A stretch of DNA of 25,545 bases from Mollicutes bacterium (GTDB taxonomy: Bacteria > Bacillota_I > Bacilli_A > Izemoplasmatales > Izemoplasmataceae). The position numbers and the translations under genes were made by a program. Positions 13,649-20,950 of the stretch are shown here, piece after piece. The notes below the pieces were generated by a model, which searched no databases, was not told the DNA's origin, and was given only the letters and a program-made list of their open reading frames with translations. Numbering within the stretch: the first letter of the stretch is position 1; each line of letters opens with the position of its first letter. The stretch is taken from NCBI GenBank assembly GCA_003559585.1, contig PWKX01000159.1, positions 1-25,545 of the forward strand, written 5' to 3'.

Positions 13649-15325
13649 ATGGAAAAAAAATGGTGGCATGATGCAATCATATACCAAGTATATTTACGTA
13701 GTTTTAACGACAGCAATCATGATGGGATTGGCGATTTGCAAGGCGTGATTGATCGGCTTGATTATCTTGAGCGCTTAGGTGTGAATGCGATTTGGATTTC
13801 ACCTCATTATGATTCGCCGATGGATGATAATGGTTATGATGTGAGAGACTTTTTTAAAGTCAGTGAAGATTACGGGACAGTAGATGACTTTAAAAGACTG
13901 GTTAAAGCCGCGCACGCTCGTGGCATAAAAGTGTTAACGGATTTGGTGTTGAATCATACATCAGATGAGCATCCCTGGTTTCAAGCGGCTAAAGATCCCA
14001 CTCACAAAGACCACAAGCGCTACAAAGACTATTACATATGGCACGATGGTCAAATCAAAGCTGATGGCACCAAAACCTTACCAACCCAGTGGGTGTCTTG
14101 GTTTGGGGGGCCCGTGTGGCAGTATGTAGCGGCACTTGATCAGTATTATTTACATATCTTTTCTAAAAAAATGCCAGATTTAAACTGGCGTAATCAAAAC
14201 ATGAAAAACGACATGAAAGCGATGATTCAGTGGTGGGTTGAGATTGGGGTAGACGGGTTTAGAGTCGATGCGTCTAACCATCTTGAGAAAAACTGGGATT
14301 TTCCAGATGCCAAACCTGGCTATGAGCATTTCAGTTCATTGCCAAAGCATCATGAGTACTTACAAGAACTGGGTCGTGAGATTTTTAAACCGAATGATTT
14401 ACTCATCATCGGTGAAGCTGGCGGGGCATCAAAAGCAGAAGCGCTTCAATATGCCGGTCATGATTCAGAAGAATTTGATTTGTTGATTCAGTTTGAACAT
14501 TGCTGGGCTGATAGTGATGATAACAATGTCTTAACCCCAGGTAAATGGGCAAAAGGTATGATTGATTTGCCGAAAATAAAACACAGTTTTGCAAAATGGA
14601 TTGAAGTCTTTGATAAAAAAGGCTATCATACCTTATACTGGCATAATCATGATCAACCACGCATCGTCTCGCATTATGGTCACGATCAAACGTATCATGA
14701 AAAAAGTGCGAAGATGCTGGCGTATACACTTTATTTGCTACCAGGCATCCCCATTGTCTATTATGGTGAGGAAATTGGGATGACCAATGTTGATTACACC
14801 GAATTAGATCAGTTTAGAGATGTCGAGGTTTTCACAGAATACAAAAACTTTATTGCCAATGGTGCTTCGCATAATATGGCACTTAAAGCACTTAAAGACC
14901 GCTCAAGAGATAACGCCAGAACCCCAATGCAATGGGATGATGATGCTTACGGCGGTTTTTCAACCGTGCAACCATGGATTGATGTCAATCAAAACAAAGC
15001 ATGGATCAACGTCAAACAACAAGAACATCAAACAGATTCGATTTTAAATACGTATAAAACGTTGCTGAGCTTAAGGAAAGAAGAAGACATACCTAACGCT
15101 CAAGTGAGGTTTATCGATATTGATAACCCGCGCACCTTTTTTGTTCATATCAAGGCCAAACATCATGCTTATTATGTGCTGGCAAACTTTAAATCAGAAA
15201 CGATATCTGTGGCCTTACCCACTGATATCAAAGACTACACGTTATTTTTAAGCAACACCGAACAACTTAGTAAAACTGAACATTTTGGCGCCTATGAAGC
15301 GCGCATATATCGCAAAAAAAATTGA
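13649..15325 (+). CDS. GH13 alpha-glucosidase (oligo-1,6-glucosidase-like, MalL/TreC type)
   Basis: This 558-residue cytosolic enzyme starts with the typical W-W-H-D-A-I-I-Y-Q-V-Y and D-S-N-H-D-G-I-G-D-L (calcium-type loop). Catalytic residues are Asp207 (G-F-R-V-D-A-S), Glu256 (I-I-G-E-A) and Asp335 (H-N-H-D), with region I D-L-V-L-N-H at 98-103. Length fits oligo-1,6-glucosidases, trehalose-6-phosphate hydrolases and related enzymes. Region V reads M-P-D-L-N (175-179) rather than the Q-P-D-L-N of the classical oligo-1,6-glucosidase group, and the residue after the nucleophile is Ala instead of the Val linked to alpha-1,6 specificity. Substrate preference is therefore open. It sits between two other GH13 genes of the operon, with AAGGAG (13636-13641) before its ATG. 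Confidence 0.88.
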   Translation: MEKKWWHDAIIYQVYLRSFNDSNHDGIGDLQGVIDRLDYLERLGVNAIWISPHYDSPMDDNGYDVRDFFKVSEDYGTVDDFKRLVKAAHARGIKVLTDLVLNHTSDEHPWFQAAKDPTHKDHKRYKDYYIWHDGQIKADGTKTLPTQWVSWFGGPVWQYVAALDQYYLHIFSKKMPDLNWRNQNMKNDMKAMIQWWVEIGVDGFRVDASNHLEKNWDFPDAKPGYEHFSSLPKHHEYLQELGREIFKPNDLLIIGEAGGASKAEALQYAGHDSEEFDLLIQFEHCWADSDDNNVLTPGKWAKGMIDLPKIKHSFAKWIEVFDKKGYHTLYWHNHDQPRIVSHYGHDQTYHEKSAKMLAYTLYLLPGIPIVYYGEEIGMTNVDYTELDQFRDVEVFTEYKNFIANGASHNMALKALKDRSRDNARTPMQWDDDAYGGFSTVQPWIDVNQNKAWINVKQQEHQTDSILNTYKTLLSLRKEEDIPNAQVRFIDIDNPRTFFVHIKAKHHAYYVLANFKSETISVALPTDIKDYTLFLSNTEQLSKTEHFGAYEARIYRKKN

Positions 15326-15336
15326 GGATTGATAAT

Positions 15337-16983
15337 GTGAAACGACGACTACTAATGATCACCATCATCACCACCGTATTTTTACTGAGTGCGTGTTCAA
15401 GCACGCCAGAATGTCCTGAGCGAGAAACTGATTTAGATGCCCTTTATCCTTTAAGCGGCAACTATTATCAAGTATTTGTACGCTCATTTGCGGATTCGTC
15501 TGGCGATGGTGTTGGTGATTTTACAGGCATTAAAGAAAATTTAGATTATTTTGTTGATTTAGGCATCGATGGGTTATGGTTAATGCCAATCCATCCAACC
15601 TCAAGTAAACATGGTTATGATGTGGAAGACTTTTATGATGTGAACCCTGAATACGGTTCAATGGCAGATTTTGAAGCGTTATTAGACGCAGCTGAGGATA
15701 AAGGCATCACGATCATCATTGACTATGTGCTAAATCATACGTCTGAAAACCATCCTTGGTTCGAAGCGTTTTTAGCGGGTGATGATACGTATAAACATTA
15801 TTACCGCCGCGCTCAAGCCGGCGATGATCGTTTAGAAAACCGTGGTTCATGGGGTCAAAACATTTGGCATCCAATTGGTGATGGTAGTTATTATGCTGGT
15901 TATTTCGGAGGCTACATGCCTGATTTGAACTGGTCAAACCCAGATGTGCAAGATCAGATGTTGGATGTGGCAGCGTTTTGGATGGACAAAGGGGTTGGTG
16001 GTTTTAGATTAGATGCGGCCTTGCATTTACAAGCCAGCGCTAAAGTCCCTGCTCATTATAACGCTTTTGATGAAACCTTGTTTGAACTGGCTTATTTTGA
16101 AGGCCGTTTAAAAGAAAGCTATCCTGATGCGTATATTGTTGGCGAGGTTTGGACCAACTTTAGTGTTTACAATGAGTTTTATCAATCCATGGATTCACCG
16201 TTACACTTTGATTTTGGCCATCATGTGGTTCAATCCATTAACGCCGGTCATAACAGCGCTTATGTGTCGCAGTTATTGTCTTGGCATGAAGCGGCACATG
16301 AAAAAGCAAGCCAACATAATCGCCACCCATATGAAGCACCGTTTTTAAGAAATCATGATCAAAACCGGATTGCATCTAGTTCTGGCGCTGGGCATGTGAA
16401 TATTGGGGATCACCCTGCGCGTTTGGCCTTAGCCGCTGAGATTTTGTTAACCGCACCGGGCAATCCGTTTTTATATTACGGTGAAGAACTTGGGATGAAA
16501 GGGGAAGCATCCGGTGAGGCGCCGATTTGGGATGAATCAATTCGCTTGCCGATGTTATTTGAAAACGACTATAAAACAACATGGCCACAAGACGATTGGG
16601 GCTATAGCGATCCGTTTAATCAAGATGTACCTGGGGTGTCCACCCAGCAAAACGATCCTGATTCATTGTTCAATGTGTATCAAAGATTGTTAAATCTAAG
16701 ACAGGATTCTTGGGCCTTAACTTACGGCTCAATCTTACCTTATGAAGACAATGATCGTTACTTACAAGGTTTTTACAGAATGCTTGATATTGATGAAGAC
16801 CATCAAGATTTAGTTTTGGTTCTCCATAATATTAGCCGTGATGTCTATCCACTGTTTGATGCCGATTTAGACGGTGAGATATTATATTACACCCATCATG
16901 AGTTTGACGACGTATTAGCACCACATTCTACCTTAATCATTCAGTTAAATCCTAGTGAAAGCGACTTGTTTGACCATGAATAA
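15337..16983 (+). CDS. Surface lipoprotein GH13 alpha-amylase
   Basis: This 548-residue protein starts at GTG 15337, chosen because GAGGA at 15324-15328 overlaps the preceding stop at the right distance. The in-frame TTG at 15322 lacks a site. The N-terminus is a lipoprotein signal (K-R-R, hydrophobic stretch, L-S-A-C with Cys20), so the mature enzyme is tethered outside. GH13 residues are complete: D-Y-V-L-N-H, M-P-D-L-N (194-198), Asp226 in G-F-R-L-D-A, Glu270 in V-G-E-V-W, and Asp341 in R-N-H-D. M-P-D-L-N is the mark of the GH13 group intermediate between oligo-1,6-glucosidases and neopullulanases. It likely cuts extracellular alpha-glucan into maltodextrins for the transporter of operon 2. 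Its last 8 nt overlap the next gene. Confidence 0.88.
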   Translation: MKRRLLMITIITTVFLLSACSSTPECPERETDLDALYPLSGNYYQVFVRSFADSSGDGVGDFTGIKENLDYFVDLGIDGLWLMPIHPTSSKHGYDVEDFYDVNPEYGSMADFEALLDAAEDKGITIIIDYVLNHTSENHPWFEAFLAGDDTYKHYYRRAQAGDDRLENRGSWGQNIWHPIGDGSYYAGYFGGYMPDLNWSNPDVQDQMLDVAAFWMDKGVGGFRLDAALHLQASAKVPAHYNAFDETLFELAYFEGRLKESYPDAYIVGEVWTNFSVYNEFYQSMDSPLHFDFGHHVVQSINAGHNSAYVSQLLSWHEAAHEKASQHNRHPYEAPFLRNHDQNRIASSSGAGHVNIGDHPARLALAAEILLTAPGNPFLYYGEELGMKGEASGEAPIWDESIRLPMLFENDYKTTWPQDDWGYSDPFNQDVPGVSTQQNDPDSLFNVYQRLLNLRQDSWALTYGSILPYEDNDRYLQGFYRMLDIDEDHQDLVLVLHNISRDVYPLFDADLDGEILYYTHHEFDDVLAPHSTLIIQLNPSESDLFDHE

Positions 16984-17812
16984 AGTCAGGTTTGTTGATT
17001 TATTCATCTACCCACTTAAAAAACCATCCGAGGTTTTTAAGTTATTTGACCTATCACTCATTAAAGTGTTTCTTTACTTCATTTTATTAAATTTGGTCAT
17101 GTTGATGCCGCTATCGATAGCGATTGTTCAAATGGAAAGCATCAATTATGGGCAGTTTGGCTTTGATTTAGCTGAAGATGGTCCTGCTTGGTTGCCAGGC
17201 GAATTACCAGATTGTACCGTCAACAATTACCGCTTGCTGTGTGATGATGATGAGGCGTATATGAACACGATGGGGTTTATGGGCAATGAGTATGACATTT
17301 ACATGAATGTACCCGATGAGGCTGAGTTAGATGACCCCTACACCATCGTGTTTAAGTATTCTCAAATTGATGTCTTTTTACAAGAAGGCATTTATCTCCA
17401 ATTAGATTACCGCGGTTTTGAAGGCATGGATTTTTCTGAAGTGAGACAAATGGAACAAGCAGCGGGCACCGAAGTGATGTTTAACGCACTGTTTAGAAGT
17501 GTGCACCCGTTTTTAATTATTCCGCTACTGGTGATGGCGGTTGGTGGGTTGATGTTAATGAATATCATTTTGATTTTCATTTACAGTGGTATTTCGATGT
17601 TATTTAGATATTTATACCCAGATGTCCCACCGTTTAAAAACATGTTGAAGTTGTTTATGATTGGTGCTACTTTACCGGCTTTAATCAATCTTGTGTTAGG
17701 GTTATTTGGGCTTTCACCATTCACAAGTATTGTGTTTAACTTTATGACACCGTTTATGGTGCTTTGGCTTTATAAAAAACATCAACATCAACAAATAAAC
17801 GATGCCGCTTAA
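16976..17812 (+). CDS. DUF1189/MalA-like membrane protein
   Basis: This 278-residue protein starts with a basic, amphipathic cytoplasmic segment (F-I-Y-P-L-K-K-P) and a first membrane span (about residues 23-45). An acidic outside domain of about 130 residues carries two Cys close together (P-D-C-T and L-L-C-D). Three or so C-terminal spans follow, ending K-K-H-Q-H-Q-Q. This layout matches DUF1189, the family that includes the pneumococcal 'maltodextrin utilization protein MalA', and the operon context agrees. Its biochemical role is not known. The ATG at 16976 overlaps the stop of the amylase gene by 8 nt. The GTG at 16955 has no ribosome site. It is the last gene before a strong terminator. 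Confidence 0.6.
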   Translation: MNKVRFVDLFIYPLKKPSEVFKLFDLSLIKVFLYFILLNLVMLMPLSIAIVQMESINYGQFGFDLAEDGPAWLPGELPDCTVNNYRLLCDDDEAYMNTMGFMGNEYDIYMNVPDEAELDDPYTIVFKYSQIDVFLQEGIYLQLDYRGFEGMDFSEVRQMEQAAGTEVMFNALFRSVHPFLIIPLLVMAVGGLMLMNIILIFIYSGISMLFRYLYPDVPPFKNMLKLFMIGATLPALINLVLGLFGLSPFTSIVFNFMTPFMVLWLYKKHQHQQINDAA

Positions 17813-17818
17813 ATTTAG

Positions 17819-17856
17819 AAGAAAACACTTGATTTTGTAAGTGTTTTCTTTTTTTC
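17819..17856 (+). terminator. Terminator of GH13 operon 1
   Basis: A perfect 12-bp stem (17819-17830 with 17839-17850, loop 17831-17838) is followed by a T run. It separates the GH13 operon from the transporter operon. Confidence 0.9.
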
Positions 17857-17910
17857 TATTAAATATGAAAACATGAAACCGATTACCGCTGTTACATTGG
17901 TTGTTTTACA

Positions 17911-17940
17911 TTGAAAAAGCGCTTTCTTATGTGATATGAT
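17911..17940 (+). promoter_or_regulatory. Promoter of the maltodextrin transport operon with spacer palindrome
   Basis: TTGAAA (17911-17916), an 18-bp spacer and TGATATGAT (extended -10, TATGAT at 17935-17940) form a good promoter. Between the boxes is the perfect 10-bp palindrome AAAGCGCTTT (17916-17925), the core of high-affinity CcpA/LacI-family sites, where binding would block RNA polymerase. Confidence 0.7.
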
Positions 17941-17976
17941 TAAAACAGATTTTCAACAAAAAATAGGAGGTAGTTT

Positions 17977-19524
17977 ATGAAAAGGATAACAAAATTAACT
18001 TTAATTTTCTTATTTGCGTTCACTGTGTTTGCAACCCTTGATACACAAGCTGTGTTCGCAGATGAACATGAAGATCCAACTGATCGTAAAGTCATTGTAC
18101 ATTACAAACGTTGGGATGATAATTATGAAGACGTAGACATTTGGACTTGGGGCGGCGGCAGTGCAGGCTCTGCAGATGCTGTTGAACCGACTGAGATGAG
18201 TGATTTCGGTATGATGTTTGAATTCTATGTTGATGATGATGCCGCTGACGAGATGGGATTCATTCCACGCGTTGATGGTACATGGGATTACAAAGGCGGC
18301 TTAGCCGATGAAGACGGCGAGATTCCTGATAGATTTATTCAAATTAAAGAAGACGGCGACTTTGTCGGATTTAACGAAGACGGTGTTAAACATGTGTTTG
18401 TTTATGAAGGCATGGATGAATTAATCTATCAAGATGATATGTTTGGACCAATGTTAGAAGGCACTGGTACCTTAAGCGTTGTCTTTTATGACCCAGATGA
18501 GTATCTTGATATTGAAGATTGGGAAATTTGGACTTGGGGCGCTGGCGACGGTGGTTTCGTAGCGAATGACGATGATGGCGGCGTACCTTTAGACACTGTT
18601 TTAGGTGTTGATGGCCAATATGTTGGTGATGCGATGTTCCGTGTTGCACATATTCCAATCGGTGCCGATGCAGATGATGAAATTGGTTTATTATTTAGAA
18701 CTTTAGGTTCTTGGATGGATCAAACCGATGACGTAAGCGTTGATGTGACCGATATTAAAGGCGGCGGCGTTAAAACTGTTTTCTTTGCGGCGGATGAAGC
18801 TTATGACAGTTTTGAAGCGTTAGAAGCGTTTGCCATGCCTGCGATTATTGAGCATGCCAGTGCACTTGACCCAGGCTCGATTTTGGTTGAGTTTAACAAA
18901 GGCATCACCGTGATGGAAGATGAAGTAGATATTTTTGATGATGCATGGTTTACAGTCACAGATAATAATGACAATGTGATTGAAACAGATATGATTACCT
19001 ATACACAAGGCACCTCAACGGTTGAAGAGTTCATGCTTTCATTCCCTGAGGGCACGCTTAATGCAGCTGCAGCACCTTATACAGTAACGTTCCAATCAGA
19101 TCCAGACGATGAAGCAACCAAAACTGAGTTTGTTGTTGAAATTTCTGATGAAGCACCAACCATTCGGATTGTAGGTTCACAAACAACAACCTTAGAATTA
19201 GGTGATGAGTATGCATTGCCATCGTTTAGTGCCACAGAAGTTCTTGATGGTGAATCTCGTCCATTATATGATGTGCGTGTTAAAGAAGGTCATGGTTATT
19301 TAAGCACTAGAGAACCTGGTGTGTATGAAATCGTGATTGAAGCAGAAGATACCTTTGGTAACCGCACAGAAGAAACCATTACAGTCACAGTTGAAGACCC
19401 ATGTGATCCTGAAGCGCACTTAAACACACCGACGATTCCACGTGTTGTTTATGGCGCCTTCTCTGGACTTTCTATTTTAGCCATTGGCGCCTTCGTTATC
19501 GTGCGCCGTAAAGGAGGCGAATAA
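17977..19524 (+). CDS. Membrane-anchored surface protein with two CBM41-like starch-binding modules
   Basis: This 515-residue secreted protein has a signal peptide at residues 1-28 (cleavage likely after V-F-A). Residues 37-150 resemble the pullulanase-type CBM41/PUD module: V-I-V-H-Y-K-R-W-D start, I-W-T-W-G-G, and late D-R-F-I-Q-I and V-F-V-Y-E-G. Residues 164-280 are a second copy (S-V-V-F-Y-D-P, W-E-I-W-T-W-G). Residues 287-392 and 393-474 are Ig-like beta domains, the latter of the G-V-Y-E-I-V-I...D-x-x-G-N type. A C-terminal span (about 489-510) and R-R-K-G-G-E tail anchor it; no LPXTG is present. There is no catalytic domain, so it should bind alpha-glucan at the surface and feed the transporter. 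It heads the operon, with AGGAGG 6 nt before the ATG. Confidence 0.8.
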   Translation: MKRITKLTLIFLFAFTVFATLDTQAVFADEHEDPTDRKVIVHYKRWDDNYEDVDIWTWGGGSAGSADAVEPTEMSDFGMMFEFYVDDDAADEMGFIPRVDGTWDYKGGLADEDGEIPDRFIQIKEDGDFVGFNEDGVKHVFVYEGMDELIYQDDMFGPMLEGTGTLSVVFYDPDEYLDIEDWEIWTWGAGDGGFVANDDDGGVPLDTVLGVDGQYVGDAMFRVAHIPIGADADDEIGLLFRTLGSWMDQTDDVSVDVTDIKGGGVKTVFFAADEAYDSFEALEAFAMPAIIEHASALDPGSILVEFNKGITVMEDEVDIFDDAWFTVTDNNDNVIETDMITYTQGTSTVEEFMLSFPEGTLNAAAAPYTVTFQSDPDDEATKTEFVVEISDEAPTIRIVGSQTTTLELGDEYALPSFSATEVLDGESRPLYDVRVKEGHGYLSTREPGVYEIVIEAEDTFGNRTEETITVTVEDPCDPEAHLNTPTIPRVVYGAFSGLSILAIGAFVIVRRKGGE

Positions 19525-19526
19525 TC

Positions 19527-20858
19527 ATGAAAAGAAAATTATTCTTAATTGTTGCTTTAGCCTTAATCGTTATTGTTGCGGCTTGTGGTCGTGAAGAAGA
19601 GTGTACCAACAATGCTGATCAAGGTGTTGAATATTTCTTTGACCAAGATCAAACTGAAACCGAAACCATTACAGTATGGCTTGATGATGAAGATTATGCT
19701 ACGGCATTAATCGAAGCGTTTGAAGCGGCTAACCCTGGTATTCGTGTGCGTTTCCAAGAAGTTGGTAGCGTTGATGTACGCCAACAACTAGAACTGTATA
19801 GTGGCTCAAGTGCCGCTGCAGATGTTGTGGTGTTCCCACATGACCATATCGGTGCAGCACTTCAATCAAACTTGTTATACGTGGTTGAAGGTCAACTTGA
19901 ATTAGATTTACGTGAACGCATGATTTTAAGTGCAACCGAAACCGCCTCAGCGTGTTATGATTTTAATGACAACCGCGTCATTGAGTGTGAAGGCGATGCA
20001 CAACGTTATTTATTTGGTGCCCCATTATCGGGTGAATCTGTTGCGTTATTCTATAACCGTGCGTTACTTGAGGAGTTAACTGGTTCGCCAGAACCTGCGC
20101 AAACCTTTGAACAAATCATTGATGAATTTTATGAGCATCAAGACGTTTTAGAAGAATTATATGGCGAATTGATGATTGCTTTAGATGTTGGAAACGCGTA
20201 TGATATGCATTTCTTAGCCACAGCCTTTGGCTTTGAGTTATTTGGCCCTGAAGGCTTAGATTCTGATCAAGCTAACCTTGATTCTGATGAAATGATCGCA
20301 GCTTTAACTTATATGCAAGATGTATTAAGACCTGCGCTTAATAACTTTACCTCTGGTGATTTAGACGGCGAATCAAACCGTAACTTGTTTGAATCTGGTG
20401 ATTTACCATATATCATCGATGGGCCTTGGTCAATCCCAAGATACCTTGATGCTGATCTTGATTTTGGTGTAACCCGTATACCAACCATTAACGGTCAACA
20501 ACCTGTCACATTCTCAGGTGTTCAAATGGCTGCTGTTTACTCACAAACACAAAATGAAGACGCTGCGTTTAGATTCCTTGAGTTTATGACCAGTGATGAA
20601 GGTTTAGCGATTATGTATGAAACAACCAACCGCTTACCTGCATTAGAAGATGTATCAGTGATTGGTGAACTTGATGATGATGAATATTTATCTGGTATTA
20701 GTGATCAGCTTAACTATTCTGTCCCAATGCCAATCATTCCTGAAATGGGTTATTTCTGGGATAACGCTGGGTCTATGTACGGCGATGCTTGGAATGGCTC
20801 TAAAGATGCTGATGAAGCTGCTCAAGATGCACAAAGTGGATTTGACAGCTCGCGTTAA
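19527..20858 (+). CDS. Maltodextrin ABC transporter substrate-binding lipoprotein (MalE-like)
   Basis: This 443-residue lipoprotein has a lipobox V-A-A-C (Cys20) and an acidic linker. An extracellular solute-binding protein family 1 fold follows: T-I-T-V-W-L-D-D start, F-E-A-A-N-P-G-I-R-V, A-A-D-V-V-V-F-P-H-D, G-A-P-L-S-G-E-S-V-A-L-F-Y-N, I-I-D-G-P-W-S-I. This is the standard pattern of cluster-1 maltose/oligosaccharide-binding proteins. It delivers maltodextrins to MalF/MalG. AAGGAGG (19511-19517) lies inside the end of the CBM41 gene and the genes are 2 nt apart. A 92-nt spacer containing a strong hairpin separates it from malF, which should help give it higher expression than the permeases. 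Substrate identity is inferred from family and neighbours. Confidence 0.88.
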   Translation: MKRKLFLIVALALIVIVAACGREEECTNNADQGVEYFFDQDQTETETITVWLDDEDYATALIEAFEAANPGIRVRFQEVGSVDVRQQLELYSGSSAAADVVVFPHDHIGAALQSNLLYVVEGQLELDLRERMILSATETASACYDFNDNRVIECEGDAQRYLFGAPLSGESVALFYNRALLEELTGSPEPAQTFEQIIDEFYEHQDVLEELYGELMIALDVGNAYDMHFLATAFGFELFGPEGLDSDQANLDSDEMIAALTYMQDVLRPALNNFTSGDLDGESNRNLFESGDLPYIIDGPWSIPRYLDADLDFGVTRIPTINGQQPVTFSGVQMAAVYSQTQNEDAAFRFLEFMTSDEGLAIMYETTNRLPALEDVSVIGELDDDEYLSGISDQLNYSVPMPIIPEMGYFWDNAGSMYGDAWNGSKDADEAAQDAQSGFDSSR

Positions 20859-20887
20859 GAAACGTTAAGGACTGAATTCAAGAGACC

Positions 20888-20924
20888 GAATCGGCCATGA
20901 ATGAAAAGTATTCGTGGCCGTTTC
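20888..20924 (+). promoter_or_regulatory. Intercistronic stem-loop between malE-like and malF-like genes
   Basis: An 11-bp GC-rich stem with one G-T pair (20892-20902 with 20910-20920, 7-nt loop) is extended by three more pairs after one T-T mismatch (20888-20890 with 20922-20924). It is followed by TTTCTTCTCT-like pyrimidines, not a clean T run. It probably stabilises the upstream mRNA or causes partial termination, lowering malF/malG output. Confidence 0.7.
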
Positions 20925-20950
20925 TTCTCTATAAGAGAGGAAGATACCAG

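Noticed and set aside
19440..19524. LPXTG-type sortase anchor in the CBM41 protein
   Set aside because: The C-terminal hydrophobic span and basic tail are present, but no LPXTG-like pentapeptide precedes them; a plain membrane anchor is more likely.
20897..20950. Upstream in-frame ATG adding 18 residues to MalF
   Set aside because: The ATG lies inside the stem of the intercistronic hairpin and has no ribosome site; the ATG at 20951 has one and starts a typical MalF N-terminus.
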